In this document: piece after piece, positions 10,887-26,009 of the stretch
Position numbering within the stretch: position 1 is the stretch's first letter
Layout: each line of letters starts with the position of its first letter
NCBI GenBank assembly: GCA_015847255.1
Contig: JADLZK010011554.1
Coordinates: 124,001-188,000, forward strand
DNA from: Hyparrhenia diplandra
Lineage: Eukaryota; Streptophyta; Magnoliopsida; Poales; Poaceae
Direction: 5' to 3'
Length of the DNA: 64,000 nt
Translations under genes and position numbers: made by a program
The notes under the pieces: generated by a model
What the model saw: the letters and a program-made list of their open reading frames with translations, nothing else
Told to the model about the DNA's origin: nothing
The model's database searches: none

Positions 10887-13800
10887 ATGCCCGAGGCGGC
10901 GGCGCCCCCGCCGCTGCCGCTCCTGGCGGGGGCGATCTCCCCGGCGGCCGCCGCGCTGCCGCCGCGGGCGAGGCGGCAGCAGCAGCAGCAGCATCAGCGG
11001 AGGGGGTGGCGGCGCCCGCGCGGGTTGCTGGTCTGGGGCGCCCTCGTCGCCTTCTTCTTCGTCATGAACTGGTGGATGTTCTCCCGACTTCAGGACCCCT
11101 CGGCGCGCCCGCACTTCCGGCTGAGGCGCCACACGCCCCGCGCGCCCAATTCGACGCTCTTGACTGTGGTAATGCCTGCCTTGTCTGGTCGGCCTCCTCT
11201 ACTGACTGATGAGTGTCTAGTAGCTATCATAGCTGGGGCTGGCGATTGATATAGGGTGATGACTCCGCAGCTAGCAATTCAGAGGGTTAACTTAGCCAAG
11301 AGAGTGGTTGTGCCATTTCTTGCTTCACTCAATTTCCCTTGGTTTGTAAGTTACTTTCTCTGGGGCCTGGGGGAGAGCAGGAGTGTTCTTAAGCTGTGCT
11401 AATGTGTAGTCAAGTAGACATAAATAATAGGGCTCTATTGTTTAGTTGCAATTTTGAAATTATACATCTAGCTTTTAATAATTTAATTGAGGCCAAGGCT
11501 CCAGTAACATTAAAAAGTCTTCAAGGCATGATATTATGATGTTATCTTGCACCTAAGGTCATACTCGCTCCATTTCAAAGTGTTGGGCGTATTAGAATAA
11601 AACAAAGTTAAAAATTATTTGACCTTCGATTTGTCAGAACACTTGCCTGTTTAGGTCAGATGCATCAATAGATCCATACTTCAGTTGTCCTTTAGTATGA
11701 TCTGGGTTTTATAGTAACTGATAATATATTGTAAGGTAAATTATTGGTCAAAGTATACCTTGAAAGGCTTCCTAATGTCCTAATTTGCCTTACTAAAAGA
11801 AATGTATAGAGAATGGTATTATGATAATGTAATTTTTTGGTGCCATGGCAACCGTTGCCCACTTTTGGTGTTTATGTACATTATTTCTAATGCATGGTTC
11901 TTATTTCTGAAATGTTTGAAGGAAGAGGTGGCTGGTGCTGCTAAGGGGAAGAGGGCACATAGGGTTATGCTCACCCGGTTGCTTGCTTTGGCAGGCCATG
12001 CTTTGGCAGAGGTAACATTCATAAATGCAGATACATGTTCTTTTGCAGATTCTAAACTGGCCATGTATTGTGCATACATGCACATTGAAATACGTCACTG
12101 GTAATGACATAATGTGTAATGCTAATTACCTAGGCAGAGACCAGGCCTGAACCCAAGGATCTGTGGGAAGAGCCTATAAATGCTACTATGTGGAGACCGT
12201 GTTCTGACCAAAGGGATTGGAAAGCCTCAGGTAGCTGCTGATTTATTTTTCTCGATGTTTTTTTTTCCCCGAGGGAAACAGGATAGGTTGCCCCCTACTG
12301 GATTTTATTAACATAACAGATAGGCTTTTGTACAACTGATCAAGAGACACAGAAGGAATATTTTTCTCGGTGTTATTTTTCTTGATGTTATCTTTGTGCA
12401 TTTATCATGATAGCGGCATTGGTTTATTTTTTCATATTTCCAGCATATGTTTAATCCAGTGCCTTGTTTCTTTGACATCTATTCTTCGTAATTGAAGAGG
12501 GAACCAATGGCTACATCATGATCAGTGCGAATGGTGGCATAAACCAGCAAAGGGTTGCGGTGAGTAGTTCAGTAATCTACTGAAATCCTTAACATTGCTG
12601 GCAATCTTAGCCTTGGAGAAGTAATTCTACTTGGAGAAGTAATTCATTTTTTTTTTGGGTGCGTGAATCGGTTTTGCAGTTATGCCATTGATTTCAATCT
12701 TCTTTTTTCCTTCTTCTGTTTAACAGATTTGTAATGCAGTTACAATCTCGCGGTTGCTCAATGCAACTCTTGTCCTCCCAAAATTCTTGTACAGTAATGT
12801 GTGGTTGGACAAAAGGTACACACTTTTTTTTTTAAAAAAAATACAACTCTTTCTTACGTTTAATGTTTCAGATAGCTTATTTCAATAACTGATTATTATA
12901 TTCTCCATAAATGACAAATTGAGTTCAATATCTTAGTCAGTTTGGCGATATATATCAGGAGGATTATTTTATCAAATATCTGAAATCTGATATTCAGATT
13001 GTAAAGGATCTTCCAGTAGAGCTGCAGTCATTAGACTTGGAGGCGATCGGTAGCCTTGTAAGTAACTAACCTCAGTTTTGTCAGTTATACAAAGTACATT
13101 GGTAGAAAGATGATTTGTAATTCATTATTGTTTAACTATTCCTCTGCAGGTTAATGATACAAATGTCATGAAAGAGGCAAAGCCAAGTTTATACGTGAAA
13201 AAAATACTGCCAATTTTATTGAGGAACAGAGTTGTTCACTTTATAGGATTTGGCAATCGCTTATCTTTTGACCCAATACCTTCTGACCTTCAGGTATTAC
13301 TCCAACTAGTCATGTGACTTAAGTTCATTTTGGACACTGAAATGTTCTCTTTAACATCATTTGGGTTGCCAATTTATTTGTGATATATCTGTAGAATCTA
13401 ATAAAATTATGACCGTAGGAAAGTATTCTCTGAGACAAATCTACTATGCAGTACCATTATTATTGACCTATTTATGTATTCACAAAGATATTGTTTGTCA
13501 TAAGAAAATATTCAACTACACCTGTTCTAGACTTCTAGTACACTCTTACTCCGTCCCAATTAAATCTCCAACTCGCATTTCGAGGAGTTAACCAATTATG
13601 AGGAGTTAACCAATTACTCCGTCCCTAGAAAATATCAGAGTTTGTTGATTTTCATTGTTTCCCATTATGATGTGTTTACACTCTTACTGAGATAGGAAAT
13701 TATTATTTTGGTATCATTGTTTAGAATCATGCTATACTCTTGTATAACTTACTTGATGATCTGTCAAGATATGATTATTTGACACTAAACTCTATGATGC

Positions 13801-15416
13801 ATTTACACTTTTACTGGGACGGGAGATGATTATTTTGGCATCAGTGTTATAAAATCCTTTTATACACTAGTCTAACTTATATGATGAACTGTCAAAACTC
13901 AAGATATGAATGATGAATATGGGTTACTGGGCTGCTGTTTTCTTCTCTTTGTTCTCTTCCTCCCATAAGGGAAAAAAAAAACAATTGCATGCTCTGACTG
14001 TATGGGTACTGTTCCACAGAGATTGCGATGCAGATGTAATTTTCATGCTCTTCGCTTTGTACACAAAATTCAAGAAACTGGTGCAGTTCTTGTAGAGAGG
14101 TTGCATGGCCATAGGGCCTCTTAAATCCGCCTTTGAAGGATAATCTTTTAGGCCAGTTTGCCATGAAATCTGACCCCAGTGCAAATAAGAGGGATGCATC
14201 CAAATATCTGGCTGTTCATCTCCGGTTTGAGATTGATATGGTTGCATACTCATTGTGTTACTTTGGTGGTGGCAAAGATGAGGAAGATGAACTAGAAGCT
14301 TATCGCCAAATTCACTTTCCTGTTCTGTCAGAACTCAAGAAGACGACAAAGTATGTTTGCAGTTCTACATTACATGACAATAAACCATATTAAACAAGAT
14401 AATATTGATCTTTTGCTGCCTATTTTTCATCAACTAGCATTTCTGACAGAACCATATCTTCTTAGGTTGCCCTCTGCTGCTTTCTTACGGTCTGAAGGAA
14501 AATGTCCCCTTGCACCTGAAGAGGCTGTGCTTATGCTTGCTGCTATTGGTTTCAAGCGCAGCACAAATATATACATTGCAGGCGCTGAAATTTATGGAGG
14601 GAAGGATAGGATGGCTGCCATAAGTCGTCTTTATCCTGCTTTAGTAACTAAAGAAACCCTTCTGTCTCCATCAGAGCTTGAACCATTTAGGAACTTCTCA
14701 TCTCAGGTAAATTTCCATGAGATATCTGATGTGGTCTCTTTTTGCATGAGTTAGGTAGAAAAGATATATAGACAGTGTTAGCATGTAAAAACATAGAAAA
14801 TAAGCACCCAAATAGAAAATTCAGGTAGTAGCACCTGATTATTTGTTTGTAGATTGGCTGAATAGATTATGTCCTCAAACTGCTGTCACATACATAGAGG
14901 CTAAAAAGTGAGATGTAAGGAAGTGCTAATTTTATTTCCTGCTCTCAGTTTAGATTTAATTCATATGAGCAGCAAACCAGTAACCACAAGAGTGACATGA
15001 AGGATAAGAAAATGGTTGTGACATTTGCTAATTTACATCAGTATCTTGTGAACTATGGCTATTAATTAATTGAACAATTTCTTTGTGCACCTCTGTTTTT
15101 GCAGTTGGCAGCCCTGGACTTCATTGCATGTGCAGCTGCCGATGCATTTGCTATGACTGACCCAGGAAGTCAATTCTCTTCTCTTGTTCAAGGTTACCGC
15201 ATGTACTACGGTGGTGGGGACCTTCCAACAATAAGGCCAAACAAGCGCCGGCTAGCCAGCATACTTGTGAAGAATGCCACAATTGAGTGGAATGAATTTG
15301 AAACTAGAGTAAGAAAACTCATACAGCAAACTAAGCAAGTTCATGAGAGACCTGTTGCAAGAAGCATATTTAGACATCCACGATGTCTAGAATGCATGTG
15401 CAGAACAGAGCACTAA
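10887..15416 (+). CDS. Plant O-fucosyltransferase-family protein, with 1-nt frameshift
   Basis: Plant O-fucosyltransferase-like proteins (GT106/DUF246 type) are Golgi type II membrane enzymes; characterised members act on wall polysaccharides or proteins, and this one's acceptor is unknown. I place ten exons: 10887-11168, 11922-12011, 12140-12230, 12498-12559, 12727-12815, 12937-13057, 13150-13293, 14020-14350, 14466-14706 and 15105-15416. They encode about 587 aa. The N-terminus is basic with a CAG-encoded Gln run, then a membrane anchor at about residues 46-65. Key blocks are ISANGGINQQRVAICNAV, FIGFGNRLSFDPIP, RLRCRCNFHALRFVHKIQ, YLAVHLRFEIDMVA and IYIAGAEIYGG. In exon 8 the frame runs to HGHRAS and hits TAA at 14122; restoring one T at about 14121 joins it to the conserved LNPPLKDNLLGQFA. 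Splice sites are otherwise intact. Confidence 0.92.
13669..13910. repeat. Tandem duplication inside intron 7
   Basis: About 120 bases starting GATGTGTTTACACTCTTACT are repeated in degraded form from 13796, sharing the words TGATTATTTTGG and ATGATGAACTGTC with small changes. Just upstream, GAGGAGTTAACCAATTA occurs twice within 40 bases (13579-13612). Both lie in the 726-bp seventh intron of the fucosyltransferase gene. Confidence 0.6.
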
Positions 15417-15928
15417 GATTTTTGATAATTTCTTGTGTCTATACTCTATACCAATACTTCTTTTTTTCAGAAGACTATACAAATGAGATAAGACTATACC
15501 AATGAGATCGCCAAAGGTAGTTCTTTTGTGCATTGATATATCTCTTGCCTTGAGCAACTTTGGAATCAAACTGTAAAAAGAAAATACAGTGATTGAGCTC
15601 TTGTTTGTATCAGAGAAGCAATATATCTGACTAGCTCATCCATTCTCTTACTGCCATGATCTACTGCTAGGCACCATGTTGGATTTGAGTACTTGGCAGA
15701 ATTGTCATGTTTGATGGAAGTAGACCAGGGACTAAATTTTGCATCTGGTGCAACAAAGCTGCCATGTTTTTTGATTGGGGTCAGCTAAATCATTCCGTGA
15801 ATGAAGGTGCATCATCTGCAGCTGACGGTGGAAGTAATATATTGACCAAACCGAGAAACAACATCTGTATTGTTGCTATTGCTATCGTGCCTCGGTTGAC
15901 CATTCAACAAATCATGTTGCCAGAGTTC
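15417..15928 (+). other. 3' flank of the fucosyltransferase gene
   Basis: This is probably 3' UTR and flank. An open frame at 15707-15970 shows no recognisable protein and I do not call it. Confidence 0.5.
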
Positions 15929-16610
15929 TGCCAACCATGTATTGCCATCTCCATTGTTGCTATCGTGTGATGGAGCCAGGTGGCATCTTGACTCCTTTTT
16001 TAACCATTCTTTGGTTCATTGTACCATAAGAGACGCATATAGTTAGGCTGTAAGTCTATGTCAACTGAAAGCTTTCATTATCAGAGAGAAATGCTCCTTT
16101 TTGTGCATGCTTTATATGTGCTCATCCAAGGGCACTCTTGTATATTAATGTTTTGATTATTTTCTTGGGTTCCCAAACTTTCTTTGGCAATGCAATGAAA
16201 CTGCAAATGAACTCAATCAGATTTGTGATTAGCAGCCACCTGATGTCTGACAGTCTGGTGTTGTGATGAATGTTATTGTAAGGCATTTTGTATGGAGACC
16301 TTTGGATTGATAGTTACAGTTCTGATCTGAAATAGAGCCCTGGTCAGGGAGTCACATTTGATGTGTTCCATACTTCATGCCTACTGCTAAAGATAAGCCT
16401 TGCATAACTCATGATGCTTATATAGTTGATGATATTGCTCGTCAATCTATATAAAGTATAATAAGATGAGCAATAGTTGACTGTTGTGGCGAATGGACTT
16501 GTTGACCAAGGCAAAGAAACTGGTAATGCAGTCTTCAGTCTTGCAGAAATGGGAAGGGGTCTTCAGCTGGAACGACTTGCTTCCCAAGACTCTGGTTAGA
16601 CACACTACTC
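15929..16610. repeat. 682-bp direct repeat, copy 1
   Basis: This segment, beginning TGCCAACCATGTATTGCC, is repeated in the same orientation at 20017-20698, about 95 percent identical by eye with a few short indels. It has no reading frame worth calling. It may be the distal 3' flank of the fucosyltransferase gene that was duplicated along with, or around, the 3.4 kb between the copies. Confidence 0.85.
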
Positions 16611-16865
16611 TCATGTAATATATATCCAATTAAGGCAAGTGCATGCATGCTAGCAGCCAGGGGCGTTTATATCTGAAACTCTTGTGAACATAATGGCTTC
16701 TACGGTTATACATGCCGTTTTTACTGTAGCCATCCATATATACTTGTAATCAGCCTTTTCTTCAACGTAGCTCTTTTTGCAAAGAAAATCTTTTTTTAAC
16801 GTAGCTATCAATATATACTTTATTTATATTAATATAATATTACCTAAATTGTGTAAGCAACCGAC

Positions 16866-16879
16866 TATATATATAAATA
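16866..16879 (+). promoter_or_regulatory. Putative TATA box of the cysteine-rich peptide gene
   Basis: TATATATATAAATA lies about 105 bases upstream of the ATG at 16985, a plausible core promoter position. Confidence 0.5.
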
Positions 16880-16984
16880 AGCATGTAGTACCTGCATGCA
16901 GCCCATTGTGTATTGTTGGATGCGGCGTGACCTATCTTTTGCGATCCAATCTACAGGAGTCACTACAAGCCAAGTCGTTCAACG

Positions 16985-17460
16985 ATGAAGGTGTTGTGCG
17001 GCAACGGTGGATTCGTGTGCATGGTGGCTATACTATTCCTAGTGCTCTCACATGCAGATTGTAAGTACTACTGTGTACCCACAATTGATCCTTTGATATT
17101 TTTGTTCATTTGTTCATTAAGTTTATAAGTATGTGCAGTGTTGGTGCATGCATATATATGCACGTGTGCGTTACTTTATGCACTGATATAAGCACGCTGT
17201 TGTTACAGGTTGCCATTCAATCAAGGTCGTCGTTACTAATAAGACAAGTGCCAATGCTACCAAGATCGTTGACGACGCCGTGTCATTAGATGAGAATAAT
17301 GACTGCGCCCTCAGATTTTTGCGTCAAGCACGTGAATTTTTGTGATTTTGGCAAAGGATTTACGGACTGCTACTGCTGCGAGCTTGATGTGCCTCCGAAA
17401 AAGGAATGCTGGGATAAAAGGAACGACTGTTTGACTGCTTGCCTCCACTGCAAATCCTAG
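16985..17460 (+). CDS. Small secreted cysteine-rich peptide, MEG/ESF1-like, with 1-nt frameshift
   Basis: Exon 1 (16985-17060) encodes a start and hydrophobic signal peptide, with FVCMVAILFLVLSHA as its core. Exon 2 (17209-17460) encodes the mature peptide, about 108 aa in all. The C-terminal half shows the spacing C-x6-C-x8-CYCC-x9-CW-x5-C-x3-C-x2-C. That resembles the pattern of maize MEG1 and Arabidopsis ESF1 seed peptides, which pass signals between endosperm, transfer cells and embryo. The two halves are in different frames: the first stops after DCALRFLRQAREFL, while the cysteine pattern runs one base over. One extra base in CCC (about 17309) or in TTTTT (about 17315) explains it. Signal peptide and intron position fit the family. 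The identification rests on the cysteine pattern only. Confidence 0.65.
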
Positions 17461-17689
17461 GGGCAACAACAAACAATGTCGCAGACAGATGCATGCCAGC
17501 ATATGGTTTCATGATTGATCGACATGTATTATTTCTTCATCAGAAATTCATGAACAAGTTTTTTATATAAGCACATGGTCGTACGGATATCTTTGTTTAT
17601 TTGTTTTTTTTTTTTGACGACCAAATTTGGTTTCTTCCGCTGAACCTCATACTGCTGCATCTACTCCTCTCCAACCTCAACCAGCGTCC

Positions 17690-19335
17690 TGAGCATAGGG
17701 CCGGCGCGGGCCCGTTCGGCACGGGCTTTGTTTGGCCCGTGGGCTGCCGCGTCCGTGCCGATCCGGACCACCGTGCGCAGTTCAAGCCGAGGCGCGGTGC
17801 GTGGGGCGGTTTTCGTGCGGGCCGGCCCGAAAAGGCATGAGCCCAATAGGCCACCGGGCCATACCGCCACGCCGCGACCACGCAGAGAGAGCCGGGGAAA
17901 GGGCGGATGTTAAGCGCCGACCGGTCGGCGGTTAAGCATCCGCCGACCACCCCTTCAATTCGGCCCTTTTGGCCTTTTTGGCCCATGGGAGCCCGTTTGG
18001 CCCGCCCCGTCCTCCCTCCTCCTCCCGTCGTCTCCTTCCTCCTTCTCCCGACGAGTCGAAGCGGCGGCGACGCCACCCTGTGATCGTGCTCCTCCGCCGT
18101 GGTCCTCCCTCTTCCCTCCTCCTCCCCGCGCCTTTAGGGTTCAGGCGAGGTCCGTAGCTTTAGGGTTCCGACGAGGGCCGTGGATTTAGGGTTCCGGCGA
18201 GGTCGTGATTCGGCAGCTTCCTCCCCTCCATTCCTCCCAGGCTCTAGAATCCGGCCGGCGGGCTGCCGCGGCCGTCGACACGGCGGTGTGGCCGATTTGG
18301 CCGGCAGTGAGCTTCGGCGGCGGCGCCCGCCGGGGGGCGGACCCATCCGGTGGGTATGGGTAGGCGGCGGGGCGTCAAGCTCGGCCATGGCGCGGCCGAG
18401 GTTCTTCGGAGTTGGAGGAGAAGGCGGCGGGCGGCGAGGGGGGGGGGGAGGGGAAGAAGGGGCCGCCGCGCGCGCGCGCTAGGGCTCTACCCTAGCTCGC
18501 CGGAGCTCGGGCGAGCCCTAGCGGCGCCGCGGCGGGGGCCGGGGCCGGCGGGACGGGCGTCGTCGTGGAGAGCGGCGGCGTCTTGCGCCCCTCGTGGGTC
18601 GCACGCCGAGGAAGATGAACAGGGCCATCGTCTTGGGCCGCGGGCAACTTGGGCCGGCCAAGCGAGGGCTGGCCGGCGCCCTCCCCATCTTGGGTGGTCG
18701 GCCGCTAACACGACCCGGGAAAGGGCCGCCAACGCCGCCGCCGCTGCGCCCACTCGACGCCGAAGGCAAGGCCGCGCGCGTGCTAGAGGCCGCCCGTGCG
18801 GCCGCCCGCCGGCCGCCGCCGCCGCTGCCGTGGACCGCAGCCGCGGGCTCTTCGCCGCCGCGGACGACGCGCCGCCTTGCTGCCGCCGCGCTTGAGTGCT
18901 TGACGCCGCCATCACCAAGTAGCGAGCGGGGGTGAGGAGATCATGCGCGCGGCGCATGGGGATGGGTTGAGGAGCCGTATGGGGCGGTGCGAGAGGATGA
19001 GATTGAGGATTGTGTGTTGTGTCCGCCTATTGAAGCTACGGTTGAGGTTTTTTTTTTTTATTTGAAAGAGGAGCTATGTACGGTTGAGGACGGACTTGCG
19101 TTGGGCTAGTGGCCTTGTTTGGCGGCCGAGGTGAGGACTTTCCTTACCGGGCCTCATTGTGCTTTTGTCCATGATCCGGGCCGTGCCGCCGCCCGCGCGC
19201 GTCGAGGGGTCAGCCTAGACACGGCCCGCCATGGGCACCGGGCCGCCCGCATTAACGGCGGACCGTGTCGCTATGCTCGTGCCGGGCCAAAATCCGCGGT
19301 ACCGGCGTGCCACCGGGCCTCGGGCCAAATGCTCA
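17690..19335. mobile_element. GC-rich block with GGGCC-rich inverted ends, possible non-autonomous hAT
   Basis: The block opens with TGAGCATAGGGCCGG and closes with the rough inverse GGGCCAAATGCTCA. Both ends are rich in GGCCCG and GGCACG words typical of a grass hAT family. The interior (18000-18950) is about 75 percent G+C with long frames on both strands that have no coherent protein, so I do not call a gene. It may be captured host first-exon sequence. I did not find an 8-bp target duplication, so the boundaries are provisional. Confidence 0.4.
18133..18210. repeat. 26-bp tandem repeat, three units, each starting TTTAGGGTTC
   Basis: Units start at 18133, 18159 and 18185 and share TTTAGGGTTC followed by a GGCGAGG-like word. 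TTTAGGG is the plant telomere/telo-box word, here spaced at 26 bases instead of in a telomeric array. Confidence 0.7.
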
Positions 19336-19425
19336 AGTATACCAACGTGCGTCCCTCTCTCCTCCTATCGACTGCATTTACTCCCATGCATGTCTTTATC
19401 TCGATCGGCACCGCATGCGATGCAA

Positions 19426-19580
19426 CACTAGTACAGGAATGAGCTTTAGTCCCGGTGCTCAACCCCTTTATTCTCGGTTCTGAACTGGGAACGAGCTCCC
19501 GGGACAAAATGTATTACGGTCCGAGACAAATGTTGGGTCTATTTGTCCCGGGCCGTAATACGAGCCGGGACAAAAGGGTC
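19426..19580. mobile_element. CACTA-like terminal fragment
   Basis: CACTAGTACAGGAATG followed by AGCTTTAGTCCCGG is the usual start of a grass CACTA-type element. A hairpin built from CGGGACAAA and its complement follows (19499-19577). No matching inverted end was found downstream, so this appears truncated. Confidence 0.5.
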
Positions 19581-20016
19581 TTTTTTTCTTTTTTTGATTT
19601 CATTTCAATTCATGATTCAAATTGGTTTTAAATTTGGCTTTCAAATAGGTTTTCGAATACGATTCTACAATGCTTTTTTTCGATTCGATCAATGTATGCA
19701 ATTAAATAACATAATTAAAAGTATGAAATCCTGCTATGGTCTCTTCAATTGCTTTGAGTGCGTAAAATTCTATGGTTTGTCCCTCAATCAATTCGTCTTC
19801 AATTTGAGTGCGTAAAATCGATTAAATGTTTTAAAATTAAAAAAAAAAAAACGTTATGAACATCTCGTTAATATTGCAATAATCGCATCGAAATGTAAGA
19901 AAATGCACACAAAAGAGGGTGAACATATGTCACATTACAAGTAGTGAACACAAGAACTCAAATTACAAGTACTGAACACATGGTACTCAAATTACAAACC
20001 CATAATACTGAACAAG

Positions 20017-20698
20017 TGCCAACCATGTATTGCCATCTCCATTGTTGCTATCGTGTGATGGAACCAGGTGGTATCTTGAATCCTTCTTTAACCATTCTTT
20101 GGTTCATTGTACCATAAGAGACGCATATAGTTAGGCTGATAGTCTATGTTAACTGAAAGCTTTTATTATCAGAAGAGAGAAATGTTTCTTTTTGTGCATG
20201 CTTTATATGTGCTCATCCAAGGGCACTCTTGTATATTAATGTTTTGACTATTGGGTTCCCAAATTTTCTTTGGCAATGCCCTGAAACAGCAAATGAACTC
20301 AATCAGATTTGTGATTAGCATCCACCTGATGTCTGGACAGTCTGTTGTTGTGATGAATGTTATTGTAAGGCATTTTGTATGGAGACCTTTGGATTGATAG
20401 TTACAGTTCTGATCTGAAATAGAGCCCTGGTCAGGGAGTCACAATTGATGTGTTCCATACTTCATGCCTACTGCTAAAGATAAGCCTTGCATAACTCAGG
20501 ATGCTTATATAGTTGAAGATATTACTCGTCAATCTGGTATATAGTATCATAAGATGAGCAGTAGTTGACTGTTGTGGCAAATGGACTTGTTAACCAAGGC
20601 AAAGAAACTGGTAATGCAGTCTTGCAGAAAAGGGAAGGGGTCTTCAGCTGGAACAACTTGCTTTCCAAGACGTATGGCTAATTAGACACACTTCTCTC
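20017..20698. repeat. 682-bp direct repeat, copy 2
   Basis: Second copy of the segment at 15929-16610, same strand, beginning TGCCAACCATGTATTGCC and ending around TTAGACACAC. Similarity stops on both sides at once, so the duplicated unit is sharply bounded. Confidence 0.85.
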
Positions 20699-21701
20699 TA
20701 TTTTGTTCCTTTTCTTATTTCTGAATTTCCTTTCAGGAGTTGCAGTTTTGTTTTCGAGAAACGTTTTAAGATGTACACGTAGTCACGTACAGCACACACA
20801 AGTACATATCACGCTAAAATTAGATCCAATTAACACTAAAATTAGCTGATGATGTGCCGCTAACCATTAATTTCATTAGTTAGTTTAGAGTTGCTAATAG
20901 TTTATGCACTTTTAACTCACTATCCAACCGCTTTATCAGAAGTTGGATCCAAATGTTCTCTTGTATCTAAACAAATGGCAGGAACTTAATTTGGTCAAAT
21001 CTCTATTTTCATGCTCGAATCTCTTTTTCTTTTGGAATTTTTAGATTAAAAAACATGCATATAAACAAATGGGCCATCCTTTCGATCTTTCAATCATCTT
21101 TTTGCTTTTTGTCAAAGTTCGAGCAGTTTTCTGAGAACATTGTCACGTGATAGATGGAATATCGAGAAATTATTATTACCACAAAGGCTATATATTATTA
21201 TTATTATCAGTAGACATTTACGTTGTTAAATTTAGGTGGTGTTTGATTCTAGGGATTTCTTTTGTGTTAGGATTAAAAATTTTCCTAAAAGTCTCTAGCA
21301 AACTAAATTCGCTATTTTGGGGTGAGACTTTTTAAAGTCTTTAGAAGTACAAACTTTTTGGAGATGGTTTTTTTTTTTCAAAAGTCCTAGGATAAAAAAA
21401 AGGTGCTAGAACATTTTTTTGTAACTAAACGTGGTAGGACTTTTTTTACTGGAGAGAAATAGAGAATGACATAAAAGAAAACATGAAAACAAAATGAAAA
21501 TAAGCTGCTGCAACCTGCAATGCAAGCCGCCCTCCACGTCACTCCTGATGTCACGACAACAGCTAGAAAAGCACCACACGCCCCCGGCCTTTCTCATGTC
21601 AATCGGGGAAGAGTCAAAAACTCGGCAAACCCAAACCACCTCACCTGCTCGATCAATTGCCCGCCTGAAGACCCCCGGCCAGGCCCAACGCGCCGCCGTC
21701 C
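20699..21701. other. Intergenic with MITE fragment
   Basis: No gene is supported before the exon at 21702. Bases about 21236-21440 resemble one end of a grass MITE (GGTGGTGTTTGATTCTAGGG and repeated AGTCTTTAGAA, AAAGTCCTAGG words). A TTA microsatellite lies at about 21187-21204. The last 200 bases are GC-richer and may be the 5' leader of the next gene. Confidence 0.4.
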
Positions 21702-25050
<3,349 letters not shown>

Positions 25051-26009
25051 TCAACAATGACATACGACTGTTGTAAATCCACCATTATCAGGTCGTCCAC
25101 TTTGTTGTATGCGTCCTTATAATTTTCCATATGTTTGTGTATAGGAAACAGTACGTCCTGAGATATATTGATCAAACTGAATCGATATGTACTATATTAA
25201 TAGTTTGGGCTTCTCCGATAGAGGAGATTCGGACCCAAGTCCACATGTTTACCTGGGGCAGCACCCTAACTCGAACAGACTCTGAAGTGGTAAGAAATGA
25301 GGTGTTTGGCTTTCGATGCAGCCTGGAATTTATGTAACTTTTGTTTGTAAGCTCAATTACAGGGTATGGGAACTAAAAAATGATAACAGCGGTCCCTATA
25401 CAGGGTACAAACTTTCAAGTTTGAATCAGCATCTCACCGCATGGACGTGTCTGAACTGCCTATTTTGTTTTGTGGCTGCATTTTAATTTATAATTGTTAT
25501 AATCTTATAAACTCTACAAGCAGTTGTACCGGCAAAGAACCACCTTACTACCTGGTGTTAATTTAGCACGAATAATGGTTAAACGATATGTATACCTTTT
25601 ATTCGTTAGGAAAACACTGGCTACGACTGAAAGCTTATGGCAGTAACAGCCGTCGTTGCTGCTGCCCTTATTAGGGATCTATTGAAATGTGGCACTAAAT
25701 TAATATCTAGACGTAATAATGGCGGCAAGCACAAATGCACTACAGAATGAAGCATACTGCAGGAACTTCAGACTATGGGGGAAACCGGGTAAAGCACGTG
25801 TATCATAAACACGCCCTTTAACAAAGACAATTGCACAGCTACATCAGATATAATGTGCCTTCAACCAACCACAAAATTGCATCACATCTGCAATGCAAAT
25901 GTATGTAGCCCTGCAGAAAACAACTGCCGCAGATTTGTTCAGGAAAAAAGCCATGTGACTGGCCTAAGATTACACTGATAGGCACAAAAAATTCTGCAGA
26001 ATGATTTTC
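25051..26009. other. Convergent intergenic region
   Basis: 3' flanks of the plus-strand gene ending at 25050 and the minus-strand IMP3 gene ending at 26010. No further gene, terminal repeat or RNA gene was seen. Confidence 0.5.

Noticed and set aside
15707..15970. 87-aa frame after the fucosyltransferase gene
   Set aside because: Lies in probable 3' flank, runs into the duplicated segment and has no recognisable feature.
17597..18957. Overlapping frames of 150-180 aa in the GC-rich block
   Set aside because: Arg/Pro/Ala/Gly-rich on both strands, as any 75 percent G+C sequence gives; no splice structure or domain.
15929..20698. The 682-bp direct repeats as LTRs of one retrotransposon
   Set aside because: No target duplication, no primer site or polypurine tract beside them, and the interior holds a host-like gene and other elements.
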